In this document: piece after piece, positions 27,738 to 35,746 of the stretch | How the letters are laid out: the number at the start of each line of letters is the position of its first letter | Numbering within the stretch: position 1 is the first letter of the stretch | DNA from: Flavobacterium sp. | Lineage (GTDB): Bacteria > Bacteroidota > Bacteroidia > Flavobacteriales > Flavobacteriaceae | Assembly: GCF_024710485.1 (NCBI RefSeq) | Contig: NZ_JANJUQ010000007.1 | Span: forward strand, 186,001 to 250,000 | Reading direction: 5' to 3' | Length of the DNA: 64,000 nucleotides | Translations under genes and position numbers: made by a program | Notes under the pieces: model-generated | The model's input: the letters and a program-made list of their open reading frames with translations, nothing else | Told to the model about the DNA's origin: nothing | Databases searched by the model: none

Positions 27738-29065
27738 AATTTGTTTGTCAAATGTGAAACAATTAATTGAGGTTTTCCGGACTTTGTTGGCCTAATTTCT
27801 TTTACCTCTTCAAATTTTATTTCAAATGGTTCATTCAAACTTTTCAGTATTTGAACTTTGATGCTTTCCAGAATATCATTATTGAAACCTTTGTCTGTAA
27901 TATACTGAATTTCAATTCCTGATAACTCCTTTTGAATGACACAAAACTGTTTAATTTCCGGAATATGTTCAAAAATACCGGTAAAAGAATGTACTACTAA
28001 AAAATTTCCGGAAGGTGTTTTTACAATATCAGTATCTCGACCGATAATTTTTTGGATTATAGGCAATTGCAATTCTCTATGGGTTGGATAATTATTCCGA
28101 GCCATTTTTATACCAAGGTCTCCTATTTTATAGCGAATTAAAGGCATTGCGTAACCATTCAGGTTTGTTACAATTACATTCCCGATTTCTCCGTCTTCAA
28201 CTTCATTTCCGTTTTCGTCTACTATTTCTACAAAAACATTAGTGGCCATCAGATACATACAATCTAAATCTTTCTGAGCGCCAATCATAAAGCCTTCCCC
28301 CGAACCATATGTTTCATACGTTTTGCACCCAAAAGTGTCTAGAATGGTTTTTTTATAGTAATCAAAAAGTTTATCGCCCCAAGAAATAGCTGATTTAAAT
28401 TTAACTTTTATATTGTTTTCTTGAGCAATTTTTGCCATCACATAAAGGGAAGAGGCATATCCGGCCAAAACATAATCTTTATCATCCTTTAGTCCCTTCA
28501 GTACATTCTTAACATCAACTTCATTGTGAGAGAAAGCTTGAACATATTTTGTTCTGAAAAAGAAATCTTTATATTTCTTCAATCCAAGTCTTTTCGGGTT
28601 AATTCCGGTTTGAATCAATTTATCACCAAGCTCATAATTTGCCCATTTCCACCACAATAATTGGGTTGCTCTATTAATGGTTTGCTCTTTTTTATTCCAA
28701 TAAATAATGGTTTGCTCTCCTGTCGAACCGCTGCTTCCGTTTTTTAAAAGATTTTTTTTAGGTTCCGTTAAAATAGATTCTGTATTTTTTTTTAAAACAG
28801 GCTTTGTTAAGATTGGAAACTTTTTTAAGCTTTCGATAGGGTTATTATTATCAATGTTGATGTTCAGCTTTTTATAATACTCGGAACGACCAACAGCATG
28901 CTTCAATAATAACGAAAGTTTTTGTTGTTGTAATGCGGCTATTTCTGTTTCAGACAATCGGGTAAAATCATCCAGTTTTTTCAATTCTTTTGTCAAAGGA
29001 ATGCCAAAAATGAACTCACTTATCGGGAGAATAATCCTTTTTAAAATTGTATTGTAAACGTCCAT
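27734..29065 (-). CDS. CapK / phenylacetate-CoA ligase family protein
   Basis: 443 residues. It resembles the adenylate-forming CapK group found in capsule loci. The phosphate-binding loop NGSSGSTGEQTIIYW is near residue 112, GSGEGF near residue 260, and LIRYKIGDLG near residue 315. Such proteins may activate an acid for transfer to a polymer, but substrates are unknown. It is the first gene of the minus-strand operon and has a -7 box TATTTTTG at 29113-29120. No phenylacetate catabolic genes are nearby. Confidence 0.85.
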   Translation of the reverse strand: MDVYNTILKRIILPISEFIFGIPLTKELKKLDDFTRLSETEIAALQQQKLSLLLKHAVGRSEYYKKLNINIDNNNPIESLKKFPILTKPVLKKNTESILTEPKKNLLKNGSSGSTGEQTIIYWNKKEQTINRATQLLWWKWANYELGDKLIQTGINPKRLGLKKYKDFFFRTKYVQAFSHNEVDVKNVLKGLKDDKDYVLAGYASSLYVMAKIAQENNIKVKFKSAISWGDKLFDYYKKTILDTFGCKTYETYGSGEGFMIGAQKDLDCMYLMATNVFVEIVDENGNEVEDGEIGNVIVTNLNGYAMPLIRYKIGDLGIKMARNNYPTHRELQLPIIQKIIGRDTDIVKTPSGNFLVVHSFTGIFEHIPEIKQFCVIQKELSGIEIQYITDKGFNNDILESIKVQILKSLNEPFEIKFEEVKEIRPTKSGKPQLIVSHLTNKL

Positions 29066-29112
29066 TTTAACTCTTCGGAATGATTTTAGAAAACAATCAA
29101 ATCTATTTTTTT

Positions 29113-29120
29113 CAAAAATA
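29113..29120 (-). promoter_or_regulatory. -7 box for the CapK-epimerase-glycosyltransferase operon
   Basis: Reads TATTTTTG on the minus strand, a TAnnTTTG match 47 bases before the start codon at 29065. Confidence 0.5.
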
Positions 29121-29195
29121 AGAAAACCAAACCCTAATTACTTCAAACCACAATTTTTTTTAAAAGATTATCTTTAAACTCCAATCAAAACAAAC

Positions 29196-29203
29196 TACTT
29201 TTG
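29196..29203 (+). promoter_or_regulatory. -7 box for purD
   Basis: TACTTTTG matches TAnnTTTG and is 24 bases before the ATG at 29228. It overlaps an in-frame TTG at 29201, ruling that out as the start. Confidence 0.7.
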
Positions 29204-29227
29204 CGGAACAACTACAAACAACACATT

Positions 29228-30502
29228 ATGACTATTTTACTACTGGGTTCCGGAGGAAGGGAACATGCATTAGCCTATAAATTATTACAAAGTCCGTCTT
29301 GTCAAAAACTTTTTGTAGCACCCGGAAATGCCGGTACTGCTGCCATTGCAACTAATGTTGTGGTAAGTCCAACAGATTTTGAAGCACTTAAAGTATTAGT
29401 GCTGAGCGAAAACATAAATATGGTAGTAGTAGGGCCGGAAGATCCTTTGGTACAAGGGGTTTATGACTTTTTTAAAAATGATCCTCAAATCAGCCACGTT
29501 CCGGTAATTGGTCCTTCCAAATTAGGGGCGCAACTTGAGGGCAGTAAAGAATTTGCCAAAGAGTTTTTGGTCAAACACAAAATCCCGACAGCTGCATATG
29601 CCAGCTTTACCGCCGAAACCGTAGAGCAAGGCTGTCAATTTTTAACCACTTTACAACCGCCTTATGTATTAAAAGCCGACGGATTAGCTGCCGGTAAAGG
29701 TGTTTTAATTTTGAATGATTTACAAGAAGCTCAAACCGAATTGCGCAATATGTTGGTCAATGCCAAGTTTGGCGCTGCGAGTTCCAAAGTAGTTATCGAA
29801 GAATTTTTAGATGGTATTGAGTTGAGTTGTTTCGTGTTAACCGACGGTAAGAATTACAAACTATTGCCAACGGCCAAAGATTATAAGCGAATAGGAGAAG
29901 GCGATACCGGATTGAATACCGGAGGAATGGGTGCTGTTTCACCGGTGCCGTTTGCGGATGAAGTGTTGATGGAAAAAATCGAAACTCGCATTGTGAAACC
30001 TACCGTTGCCGGTTTACAAAAAGACGGTATCGAGTACAAAGGATTTGTGTTTATCGGTTTGATTATTGTCAAAGGAGAACCCATGGTAATTGAGTACAAT
30101 GTAAGAATGGGCGATCCGGAAACCGAAGTGGTGATGCCGAGAATCCAATCGGATTTGGTGACTTTATTTCAGGCGGTTGCCGAACAAAAACTGGATGAAG
30201 TTAACTTGATCATTGATTCGCGTAGCGCTACTACGATTATGGTAGTTTCGGGCGGTTATCCCGAAGAGTACGATAAAGGATTTACTATTTCGGGTATTGA
30301 AAGTATTTCGGATTCGATAGTGTTTCACGCCGGAACTAAGTTAGAAAATGGTCAGGTGGTAACCAATGGCGGAAGGGTTTTAGCGGTGACTTCTTTCGGA
30401 GATACTTACCAAGAAGCCATAAAAAAATCTTACCAAAACATAAACAAGTTACATTTTGATAAGATGTATTTCAGGAAAGATATCGGCTTTGACTTAGCTT
30501 AA
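29228..30502 (+). CDS. purD: Phosphoribosylamine-glycine ligase PurD (GAR synthetase)
   Basis: 424 residues, the normal length. It joins glycine to phosphoribosylamine with ATP in step two of purine synthesis. The N-terminal motif LLLGSGGREHALAYKL is intact, followed by the ATP-grasp domain: GSKEFAKEFLVKHKIPTA, YVLKADGLAAGKGV near residue 155, and DTGLNTGGMGAVSPVPF near residue 228, with EYNVRMGDPETEVVMPR for metal binding. The start is set by the -7 box. It lies just past the polysaccharide locus and its 3' end overlaps a minus-strand gene by nine bases. Confidence 0.97.
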   Translation: MTILLLGSGGREHALAYKLLQSPSCQKLFVAPGNAGTAAIATNVVVSPTDFEALKVLVLSENINMVVVGPEDPLVQGVYDFFKNDPQISHVPVIGPSKLGAQLEGSKEFAKEFLVKHKIPTAAYASFTAETVEQGCQFLTTLQPPYVLKADGLAAGKGVLILNDLQEAQTELRNMLVNAKFGAASSKVVIEEFLDGIELSCFVLTDGKNYKLLPTAKDYKRIGEGDTGLNTGGMGAVSPVPFADEVLMEKIETRIVKPTVAGLQKDGIEYKGFVFIGLIIVKGEPMVIEYNVRMGDPETEVVMPRIQSDLVTLFQAVAEQKLDEVNLIIDSRSATTIMVVSGGYPEEYDKGFTISGIESISDSIVFHAGTKLENGQVVTNGGRVLAVTSFGDTYQEAIKKSYQNINKLHFDKMYFRKDIGFDLA

Positions 30503-30724
30503 GAAAGAGTGAGCCGTTGTATCTTGGTTTTCTTCGTTGTTTTCTTGGTGTTTTTTCAACTCTTTGCACCAGTACACGATGTACTTGCAACAAACAATGA
30601 TTAAAACCCAACTGATAATATTCGCTAACCACCAATTGCTCAATTCTAAATCGCGTAACCAATCGAAAGGTTTGAATAGAAAGTCTACAAATAAAGTCTG
30701 AATAGCTTCGAAAAATGCTTTCAT
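30494..30724 (-). CDS. Small membrane protein, DUF6341-like
   Basis: 76 residues from the ATG at 30724, chosen because a -7 box (30750-30757) lies just upstream and the longer frame runs through it. One clear membrane helix (NWWLANIISWVLIIVCCKYIVYW, about residues 29-51 overall) is followed by a charged tail with repeated E-N-N-E. I recall this as a Flavobacteriales family (DUF6341) conserved beside purD and upp. Function unknown. It converges with purD and overlaps its last nine bases. Confidence 0.75.
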   Translation of the reverse strand: MKAFFEAIQTLFVDFLFKPFDWLRDLELSNWWLANIISWVLIIVCCKYIVYWCKELKKHQENNEENQDTTAHSFLS

Positions 30725-30736
30725 TGTATAAAATGT

Positions 30737-30744
30737 TATATTTA
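30737..30744 (+). promoter_or_regulatory. Possible -7 box for the DUF6427-like gene
   Basis: TATATTTA differs from TAnnTTTG only at the last base and lies 25 bases before the ATG at 30770, within six bases of the divergent minus-strand box. Confidence 0.4.
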
Positions 30745-30749
30745 CACCA

Positions 30750-30757
30750 CAAATGTA
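30750..30757 (-). promoter_or_regulatory. -7 box for the DUF6341-like gene
   Basis: TACATTTG on the minus strand, a full TAnnTTTG match, 25 bases before the start codon at 30724. Confidence 0.6.
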
Positions 30758-30769
30758 TAAAATATCCTC

Positions 30770-31699
30770 ATGATTACAAGCATTTTTAAAAAATCGAGCA
30801 TCGTTAATTATGTCTTGGTGTTTCTTTTGCTTACCGCGACTTTCTTTATCTACCAAAACAGCTTGTTGAGCCAGTCTGTCAATGCCGCTGGAAGTTCTTC
30901 TAATGCGTTGTTAATCATTATTTTATTGGTGTGCTTCTTCTTGGTTAACTTTATAGTCAAGAAAAATGGTCTCACCAAAGACAGCAGTTATACCATATTG
31001 TTTTTCTTGTTGTTTTTGCTGCTTTTTCCTTCCGTTTTTAGTCATACCAATCTGTTATTTGCCAATTTCTTTTTGCTGTTGGCCATGCGAAGATTAATTT
31101 CACTTCAAACTTTAAAAGCACCAAAAGAGAAAATATTTGACGCTTCTATTTGGATTTTTATCGCTTCATTATTCCATTTTTGGTGTATTCTTTTTGTGCT
31201 ATTGGTCTATATTTCTATTGTTTTCCATGTTTCACGTGACTATAGAAACTGGCTCCTACCATTTGTAGCCTTGGTAGCTACAGCAGTAGTGTTTTTATTT
31301 TTGGCTTTATTGATAGACCAGTCGTGGTTGAATCATATAGTAAAACAAGCCCAAATGAATTTCGAGTTGGATTATTTTACCCATAATTACCAAAATGCAG
31401 CCTTGTCTTTTTATGTAGTTGTTTCTTTGTATTTCCTGCTATCTATGATTTTTACGTTAACCAACAGACCGTTGATTTTACAAGCTTCATACAAGAAAAT
31501 GGTTTTCGGATTTTTAATTGGCAGTGTGGTTTTTTTGTTTTCGCCTGAAAAAAACAATGCGATGTTGTTGTTTACTTTTTTCCCTCTGGCGGTAATGACT
31601 ACTAACAATATCGAATACTCCCAAAACAAGATGTATCAGGAAATCGTACTGTTGTTATTAATCGTCGGGAGTTTTATTGCCTTTTTTGCCCAATTATAG
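30770..31699 (+). CDS. Polytopic membrane protein, DUF6427-like
   Basis: 309 residues with about eight to nine hydrophobic helices spread along the whole length and only short loops. No catalytic motif is recognised. I recall this as the DUF6427 family, conserved in Flavobacteriaceae next to upp and purD. The 3' end overlaps the convergent upp gene by six bases. Function is unknown; cell location should be the inner membrane. Confidence 0.75.
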   Translation: MITSIFKKSSIVNYVLVFLLLTATFFIYQNSLLSQSVNAAGSSSNALLIIILLVCFFLVNFIVKKNGLTKDSSYTILFFLLFLLLFPSVFSHTNLLFANFFLLLAMRRLISLQTLKAPKEKIFDASIWIFIASLFHFWCILFVLLVYISIVFHVSRDYRNWLLPFVALVATAVVFLFLALLIDQSWLNHIVKQAQMNFELDYFTHNYQNAALSFYVVVSLYFLLSMIFTLTNRPLILQASYKKMVFGFLIGSVVFLFSPEKNNAMLLFTFFPLAVMTTNNIEYSQNKMYQEIVLLLLIVGSFIAFFAQL

Positions 31700-32347
31700 T
31701 TTGCTGCCATAGGCCAAATCTCCGGCATCGCCCAATCCGGGAATAATGTAGTTTTTCTCATTCAGTCGATCATCCAAAGCTGCGACCCACAAGTGACAAT
31801 TTTCAGGTAGATTTTCTTCCAAGTAGGCAATTCCCTCCGGAGCTGCAATAACTACTGCAATGTGAATTTCTTTAGGTTTTTGTTCCAAATGCAATTTGTG
31901 TAAAACGGCCACGATGGATTGTCCGGTGGCCAGCATCGGATCAATTAAGATAAGGTTTTTATCTTCAAAAGATGGCGCCGCTTGGTATTCTACTAAAATT
32001 TCAAACTTATCATCGTTGTCATAATGATGGCGATAAGCCGAAACAAATCCGTTTTCCGCATTGTCAAAAATGTTCATAAATCCGGTATGTAAAGCCAGTC
32101 CGGCTCGAAGGATAGAACACAAAACCACATGATCGGCGATGGTAGTGGTGTGTTTGATGCCTAGCGGCGTTTGAACATCAATGTTTTTGTATTCAAGTGT
32201 TTTACTCAATTCATAAGCCATGATTTCTCCGATACGTTCTATATTTTTTCGAAATCGCATACTGTCTTTTTGAATCGCAACATCTCGAATTTGGGCCAAG
32301 AAATGATTGAGGATACTATTTTGCTCAGAAATGTAATGAATATGCAT
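31694..32347 (-). CDS. upp: Uracil phosphoribosyltransferase Upp
   Basis: 217 residues from ATG 32347; the frame is open further upstream but those residues are not part of the family and cross the likely promoter. It makes UMP from uracil and PRPP. The PRPP-binding loop LIDPMLATGQSIVAVL is near residue 128, SILRAGLALHTGF near residue 80, and the C-terminal PGLGDAGDLAYG motif that binds uracil is present. A minus-strand -7-like TACTTTTA lies at 32371-32378. Confidence 0.95.
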   Translation of the reverse strand: MHIHYISEQNSILNHFLAQIRDVAIQKDSMRFRKNIERIGEIMAYELSKTLEYKNIDVQTPLGIKHTTTIADHVVLCSILRAGLALHTGFMNIFDNAENGFVSAYRHHYDNDDKFEILVEYQAAPSFEDKNLILIDPMLATGQSIVAVLHKLHLEQKPKEIHIAVVIAAPEGIAYLEENLPENCHLWVAALDDRLNEKNYIIPGLGDAGDLAYGSKL

Positions 32348-32386
32348 GGACGACTTAAATTTTGTTGAGGTAAAAGTATAAAAAAC

Positions 32387-32394
32387 TATCTTTG
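32387..32394 (+). promoter_or_regulatory. -7 box for the DUF4254 gene
   Basis: TATCTTTG matches TAnnTTTG, 50 bases before the ATG at 32445 and divergent from upp. Confidence 0.55.
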
Positions 32395-32444
32395 TACCTG
32401 TGACCTTTTGGTCAATTACTATGAAATAAAATAGAATCTGAATT

Positions 32445-33050
32445 ATGTTTTCACAATTTGCTTTCCCAATTTTCGAACAGAGTATCAAAGATTATCACAT
32501 CATCGATGATGTTTACCAACCTACTTTAAACCCTTACGCCAAAGGAAGTATAGAGTATTTATTGTATGCAAAAAATTGGGTAGATACCGTTCAATGGCAT
32601 TATGAAGACATCATTCGCGATCCCAATATTGACCCGATTGCGGCTTTGGATTTAAAAAGAAAAATCGATGCCTCCAACCAAGTTCGTACTGATATGGTTG
32701 AATATATCGACAGTTACTTTTTACAGAAATACAAAGATGTATCAGTAAAACCTGGAGCCAAAATCAATACGGAAAGTCCGGCTTGGGCTATAGACCGTTT
32801 GTCGATTTTAGCTTTAAAAATTTACCACATGAGCGAAGAAGCTAACCGCGCTGAAGCCAGTGAAGAACACAGAGCCAAGTGTCAGGAAAAGTTAAACGTA
32901 TTGCTGGATCAGAAAAATGACATGTTTGTGTCTATCAATGACTTGTTGACCGATATTGAAAACGGCAACAAATACATGAAAGTATACAAACAAATGAAAA
33001 TGTACAACGACGAAGAATTGAATCCGGTGTTATACCAAAATAAAAAATAA
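32445..33050 (+). CDS. DUF4254 domain-containing protein
   Basis: 201 residues, soluble and mostly helical with no signal peptide. The stretch LLYAKNWVDTVQWHYEDIIRDPNIDP and RKIDASNQVRTDMVEYID match what I recall of DUF4254, a Bacteroidota family that usually lies next to a family 9 glycosyltransferase, as here. A role in lipopolysaccharide core assembly is a context guess only. It is followed by a 94-bp gap holding a hairpin. Confidence 0.8.
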   Translation: MFSQFAFPIFEQSIKDYHIIDDVYQPTLNPYAKGSIEYLLYAKNWVDTVQWHYEDIIRDPNIDPIAALDLKRKIDASNQVRTDMVEYIDSYFLQKYKDVSVKPGAKINTESPAWAIDRLSILALKIYHMSEEANRAEASEEHRAKCQEKLNVLLDQKNDMFVSINDLLTDIENGNKYMKVYKQMKMYNDEELNPVLYQNKK

Positions 33051-33059
33051 CCCTTATTG

Positions 33060-33126
33060 TCATTTCGACGTAGGACGAATTTCATCACGCTATATCGATT
33101 ATGTGATTTCTCTTTCGTCGAAATGA
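33060..33126. repeat. Long hairpin-forming intergenic repeat
   Basis: TCATTTCGACG (33060-33070) is perfectly complementary to CGTCGAAATGA (33116-33126), with a second internal pairing ATCAC (33084-33088) / GTGAT (33103-33107). It lies between the DUF4254 and GT9 genes. There is no T-run, so it looks like a dispersed palindromic repeat or processing site rather than an intrinsic terminator. Confidence 0.7.
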
Positions 33127-33144
33127 TAAGTTAATCTCATTTAA

Positions 33145-34188
33145 TTGTCAGACAAAATCCAACATATAGCCGTCATCCGATTGTCTGCCATGGGTGATGT
33201 TGCGATGACTGTTCCTGTTCTCCGTGCTTTTGTTCGGCAACATCAAGGCGTTAAAATCACGGTGGTTTCCCGTCCGTTTTTCCAGCCTTTCTTCGATGAA
33301 ATTCCGAATGTAAGTTTCTTTGCAGTCGATCTTAACGGCAGACACAAAGGTACTATGGGTTTGTTTAAATTATATGCTGATTTAAAGAAGCTAAATATTG
33401 ATGCCATAGCCGATTTACACAACGTATTGCGCTCTATAGTACTTAGAAATCTATTTGCGTTAGGCGGCAAAAAAGTAGCGTATACCGACAAGGGCAGAGC
33501 TGAAAAAAAAGCCTTAACCCGTGCTGAAAATAAAATCTTTGAACCCGTAAAATCGATGGTGGAACGCCATGTAGAAACATTCAAAAATTTAGGTTTCTAC
33601 ATCGACTTGATGAATCCTGTTTTTCCGGATAAAGCCAAACTTCCGGATGAAATCTTGAAAATTTTCGGAGAGAAAAATAATCTTCATTGGATTGGAATCG
33701 CCCCTTTTGCCCAATACGAGAGCAAGGTTTATCCGCTCGATTTAATGCAAAAAGTGATTGATGAACTAGCCAATAACACCACTCACAAGATTTTACTATT
33801 CGGCGGTGGCAAGAAAGAAACCGAACTGCTGCATACCTTAGCCGCTGACAAAAACAATGTAATAGTGGTGGCCGGAAAAGTAAAATTTTTACAAGAGTTG
33901 CAGTTAATTTCCAATCTCGATGTAATGCTGTCTATGGATTCCGGTAATGCGCATATTGCCGCTATGTTGGGTGTTAAAGTCGTTACACTTTGGGGCGCCA
34001 CACATCCGTATGCCGGATTCAAACCGTTCAATCAGCCATACGAAAATTGTTTGACTGCCGACAGGACTAAATATCCGCTTTTGCCAACTTCAGTCTACGG
34101 AAATAAAACAGTTCAGGGCTATGAAGACGTTATGCGAACCATTTCTGTGGATGATGTGGTGGCAAAAATAAATTCCAATCTTGCCTAA
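33145..34188 (+). CDS. Family 9 glycosyltransferase (ADP-heptose:LPS heptosyltransferase-like)
   Basis: 347 residues from a TTG start; the next in-frame ATG (in S-A-M-G-D-V) would remove the conserved N-terminal strand IAVIRLSAMGDVAMTVPVLRAF. The N-terminal acceptor domain is followed by a donor domain with IGIAPFAQYESKVYPLDLM, ILLFGGGKKE, and SMDSGNAHIAAMLGVKVVTLWGATHP, the heptosyltransferase signature. It probably builds the LPS inner core at the cytoplasmic face. It is the partner usually found with DUF4254. Confidence 0.9.
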   Translation: MSDKIQHIAVIRLSAMGDVAMTVPVLRAFVRQHQGVKITVVSRPFFQPFFDEIPNVSFFAVDLNGRHKGTMGLFKLYADLKKLNIDAIADLHNVLRSIVLRNLFALGGKKVAYTDKGRAEKKALTRAENKIFEPVKSMVERHVETFKNLGFYIDLMNPVFPDKAKLPDEILKIFGEKNNLHWIGIAPFAQYESKVYPLDLMQKVIDELANNTTHKILLFGGGKKETELLHTLAADKNNVIVVAGKVKFLQELQLISNLDVMLSMDSGNAHIAAMLGVKVVTLWGATHPYAGFKPFNQPYENCLTADRTKYPLLPTSVYGNKTVQGYEDVMRTISVDDVVAKINSNLA

Positions 34189-34232
34189 ACAAAATTGGAA
34201 TTTAAAAGTGATTGTTGTTTGAGTTTTAAAGA

Positions 34233-35288
34233 CTACACGTCGTCAAAATCCACGTAAATTTCAGTAGTAGTCGGATGCGCTTGACAAGTTAAAATCAATC
34301 CTTCGGCCACTTCACTATCGGTTAAAATCGAATTCTTTTTCATCACAGCAGCACCATTAGTAATTCTTGCCAAACAAGAACTGCAAATACCGCCCTGACA
34401 AGAGTAAGGCGCATCAATGCCCTGTTTCAAAGCGGCTTCCAATAGGGTTTGCTTTTGCGACATCTCGAAAGTGGTTTCTTCATCATCTACCAAAACCGTG
34501 ATTTTAGTGTGACCTTCTTGAGAAGTAACAGCCGAATTGTCTGCTGCGGATGACGTAGAAAACAATTCAAATTTGATGTTTTTCTCGGCCACATTGTGTT
34601 CTTTCAAAACCCCAGAAACCAAGTTAATCATTTCTTCCGGACCGCATAAATAAAACTTATCGAACGTTTTTTCTTTGTGTTTGTTGTGCAGTACGAAGTT
34701 AACGGTTGATTTGTCAATACGACCAAAAAGTTCGTTGTCTACTTTAGTCTGACTGTACACAAAATGAACAAAAAAGCGACCGACATATTTCAGTTGTAAG
34801 TCGTGTAATTCATCGTGAAAGATGGTTTCCTCCGGTGTTTTATTCCCGTAAACCAATACAAATGAACTGTTGGGTTCGCCTTCCAAAACCGATTTCAATA
34901 TAGACATTACCGGTGTAATCCCGCTACCGGCCGCAAAAGCCGCATAGTTTTTTTGATTGGTGAAAGAAGGTTCAAAAGTAAATCTTCCTTCGGGTTGACC
35001 GACTTCCAAAAGATCGCCTACTTTCAAATGCTCGTTGGCAAACTTTGAAAAGTGTCCGTTTTTAACCGATTTTATAGCAATGCGCAATTCACCGCTGTTC
35101 GGCGAAGAACATACAGAATAAGCCCGTCGAACTTCCTGACCGTCAAGGGTTAATTTTAAGTTCACGTATTGCCCGGCGGTAAATTGGTAAGCCGATTGTA
35201 ATTCGGCCGGAATGGTAAAAGCAACGGAAATAGCGCTTGGCGTTTCGCGTTTTACCTCTTTAATGTGTAGTTTATAGAAAGTGGACAT
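34233..35288 (-). CDS. FAD/2Fe-2S oxidoreductase (PaaE-like ferredoxin-NADP reductase)
   Basis: 351 residues with three domains: an FAD-binding barrel (RRAYSVCSSP near residue 55, binding flavin), an NAD(P)H-binding domain (FAAGSGITPVMSIL near residue 115, LCGPEEM near residue 210), and a plant-type 2Fe-2S domain whose ligands are in PYSCQGGICSSCLA and a later LTCQAHP. This is the order of PaaE/HmpR-like reductases, which pass electrons from NAD(P)H to a partner oxygenase. No oxygenase subunits are nearby, so its partner is unknown. It is transcribed away from padR and shares that control region. Confidence 0.9.
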   Translation of the reverse strand: MSTFYKLHIKEVKRETPSAISVAFTIPAELQSAYQFTAGQYVNLKLTLDGQEVRRAYSVCSSPNSGELRIAIKSVKNGHFSKFANEHLKVGDLLEVGQPEGRFTFEPSFTNQKNYAAFAAGSGITPVMSILKSVLEGEPNSSFVLVYGNKTPEETIFHDELHDLQLKYVGRFFVHFVYSQTKVDNELFGRIDKSTVNFVLHNKHKEKTFDKFYLCGPEEMINLVSGVLKEHNVAEKNIKFELFSTSSAADNSAVTSQEGHTKITVLVDDEETTFEMSQKQTLLEAALKQGIDAPYSCQGGICSSCLARITNGAAVMKKNSILTDSEVAEGLILTCQAHPTTTEIYVDFDDV

Positions 35289-35304
35289 GAGTTTTTATTT
35301 TTTA

Positions 35305-35312
35305 CAAAGGTA
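35305..35312 (-). promoter_or_regulatory. -7 box for the reductase gene
   Basis: TACCTTTG on the minus strand matches TAnnTTTG, 17 bases before the start codon at 35288. Confidence 0.6.
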
Positions 35313-35344
35313 GCGAACGAATCACTTTTGAGAAAAAAATAATT

Positions 35345-35384
35345 TATACCTAAGATTTTTATGTATATAAAAAACTTAGGTATA
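35345..35384. promoter_or_regulatory. 40-bp palindrome, candidate PadR operator
   Basis: TATACCTAAG (35345-35354) and CTTAGGTATA (35375-35384) are perfect inverted arms. Inside them ATTTTT and AAAAAA pair at five of six positions around an 8-base centre. The right arm overlaps the padR -7 box by four bases, so a bound repressor would block it. It also lies just upstream of the divergent reductase promoter. Confidence 0.65.
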
Positions 35385-35388
35385 TTTG
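35381..35388 (+). promoter_or_regulatory. -7 box for the padR operon
   Basis: TATATTTG, a full TAnnTTTG match, 20 bases before the ATG at 35408 and overlapping the right arm of the palindrome. Confidence 0.7.
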
Positions 35389-35407
35389 TTAGTGTAAATT
35401 CAGTTCA

Positions 35408-35746
35408 ATGAAAAATTCACAATTGTACAAAGGCAGTCTGACTACCATAGTTATGAAGCTTTTGGAAGAAAACGGCAGAATGTACGGGTATGAAATCACC
35501 CAAAAAGTAAAAGAGATTACGCAAGGTGAATTGAAAATCACCGAAGGCGCACTGTATCCGGCTTTACACAAACTGGAAGCCGACGGCGTACTCGAAGTAG
35601 AAATTGAAAATGTTGACAATCGCCTACGCAAATACTACAAACTCACCGAAAAAGGTACTGCCGAAACCGTGAACCGATTGGCAGAGTTGGATGATTTTAT
35701 CAGAAACATGCAAGCTTTAGTACAACCTAAATTAGATACAATATGA
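35408..35746 (+). CDS. PadR-family transcriptional regulator
   Basis: 112 residues: a winged helix (YKGSLTTIVMKLLEENGRMYGYEI, then GALYPALHKLEADGVLEVE as recognition helix and wing) followed by a short C-terminal dimerisation helix, the PadR subfamily 2 layout. It is probably an autorepressor acting at the palindrome 35345-35384. The stop overlaps the next start (ATGA), so it heads an operon with two membrane proteins and perhaps the ABC genes. The ligand is unknown. Confidence 0.92.
   Translation: MKNSQLYKGSLTTIVMKLLEENGRMYGYEITQKVKEITQGELKITEGALYPALHKLEADGVLEVEIENVDNRLRKYYKLTEKGTAETVNRLAELDDFIRNMQALVQPKLDTI

Noticed and set aside
7427-29065. Mobile island carrying the polysaccharide locus
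   Set aside because: No integrase, transposase, tRNA or direct repeats were seen at the edges; the locus is better seen as a variable chromosomal cluster.
29201-29227. Earlier TTG start for purD
   Set aside because: It falls inside the -7 box TACTTTTG.
32348-32488. Upstream extension of upp
   Set aside because: The added residues do not match the family and cross the DUF4254 and upp promoter region.
34233-35288. Phenylacetate degradation operon around the PaaE-like reductase
   Set aside because: No paaA-D, paaK in operon context or ring-cleavage genes are nearby; the CapK-like gene belongs to the polysaccharide locus.
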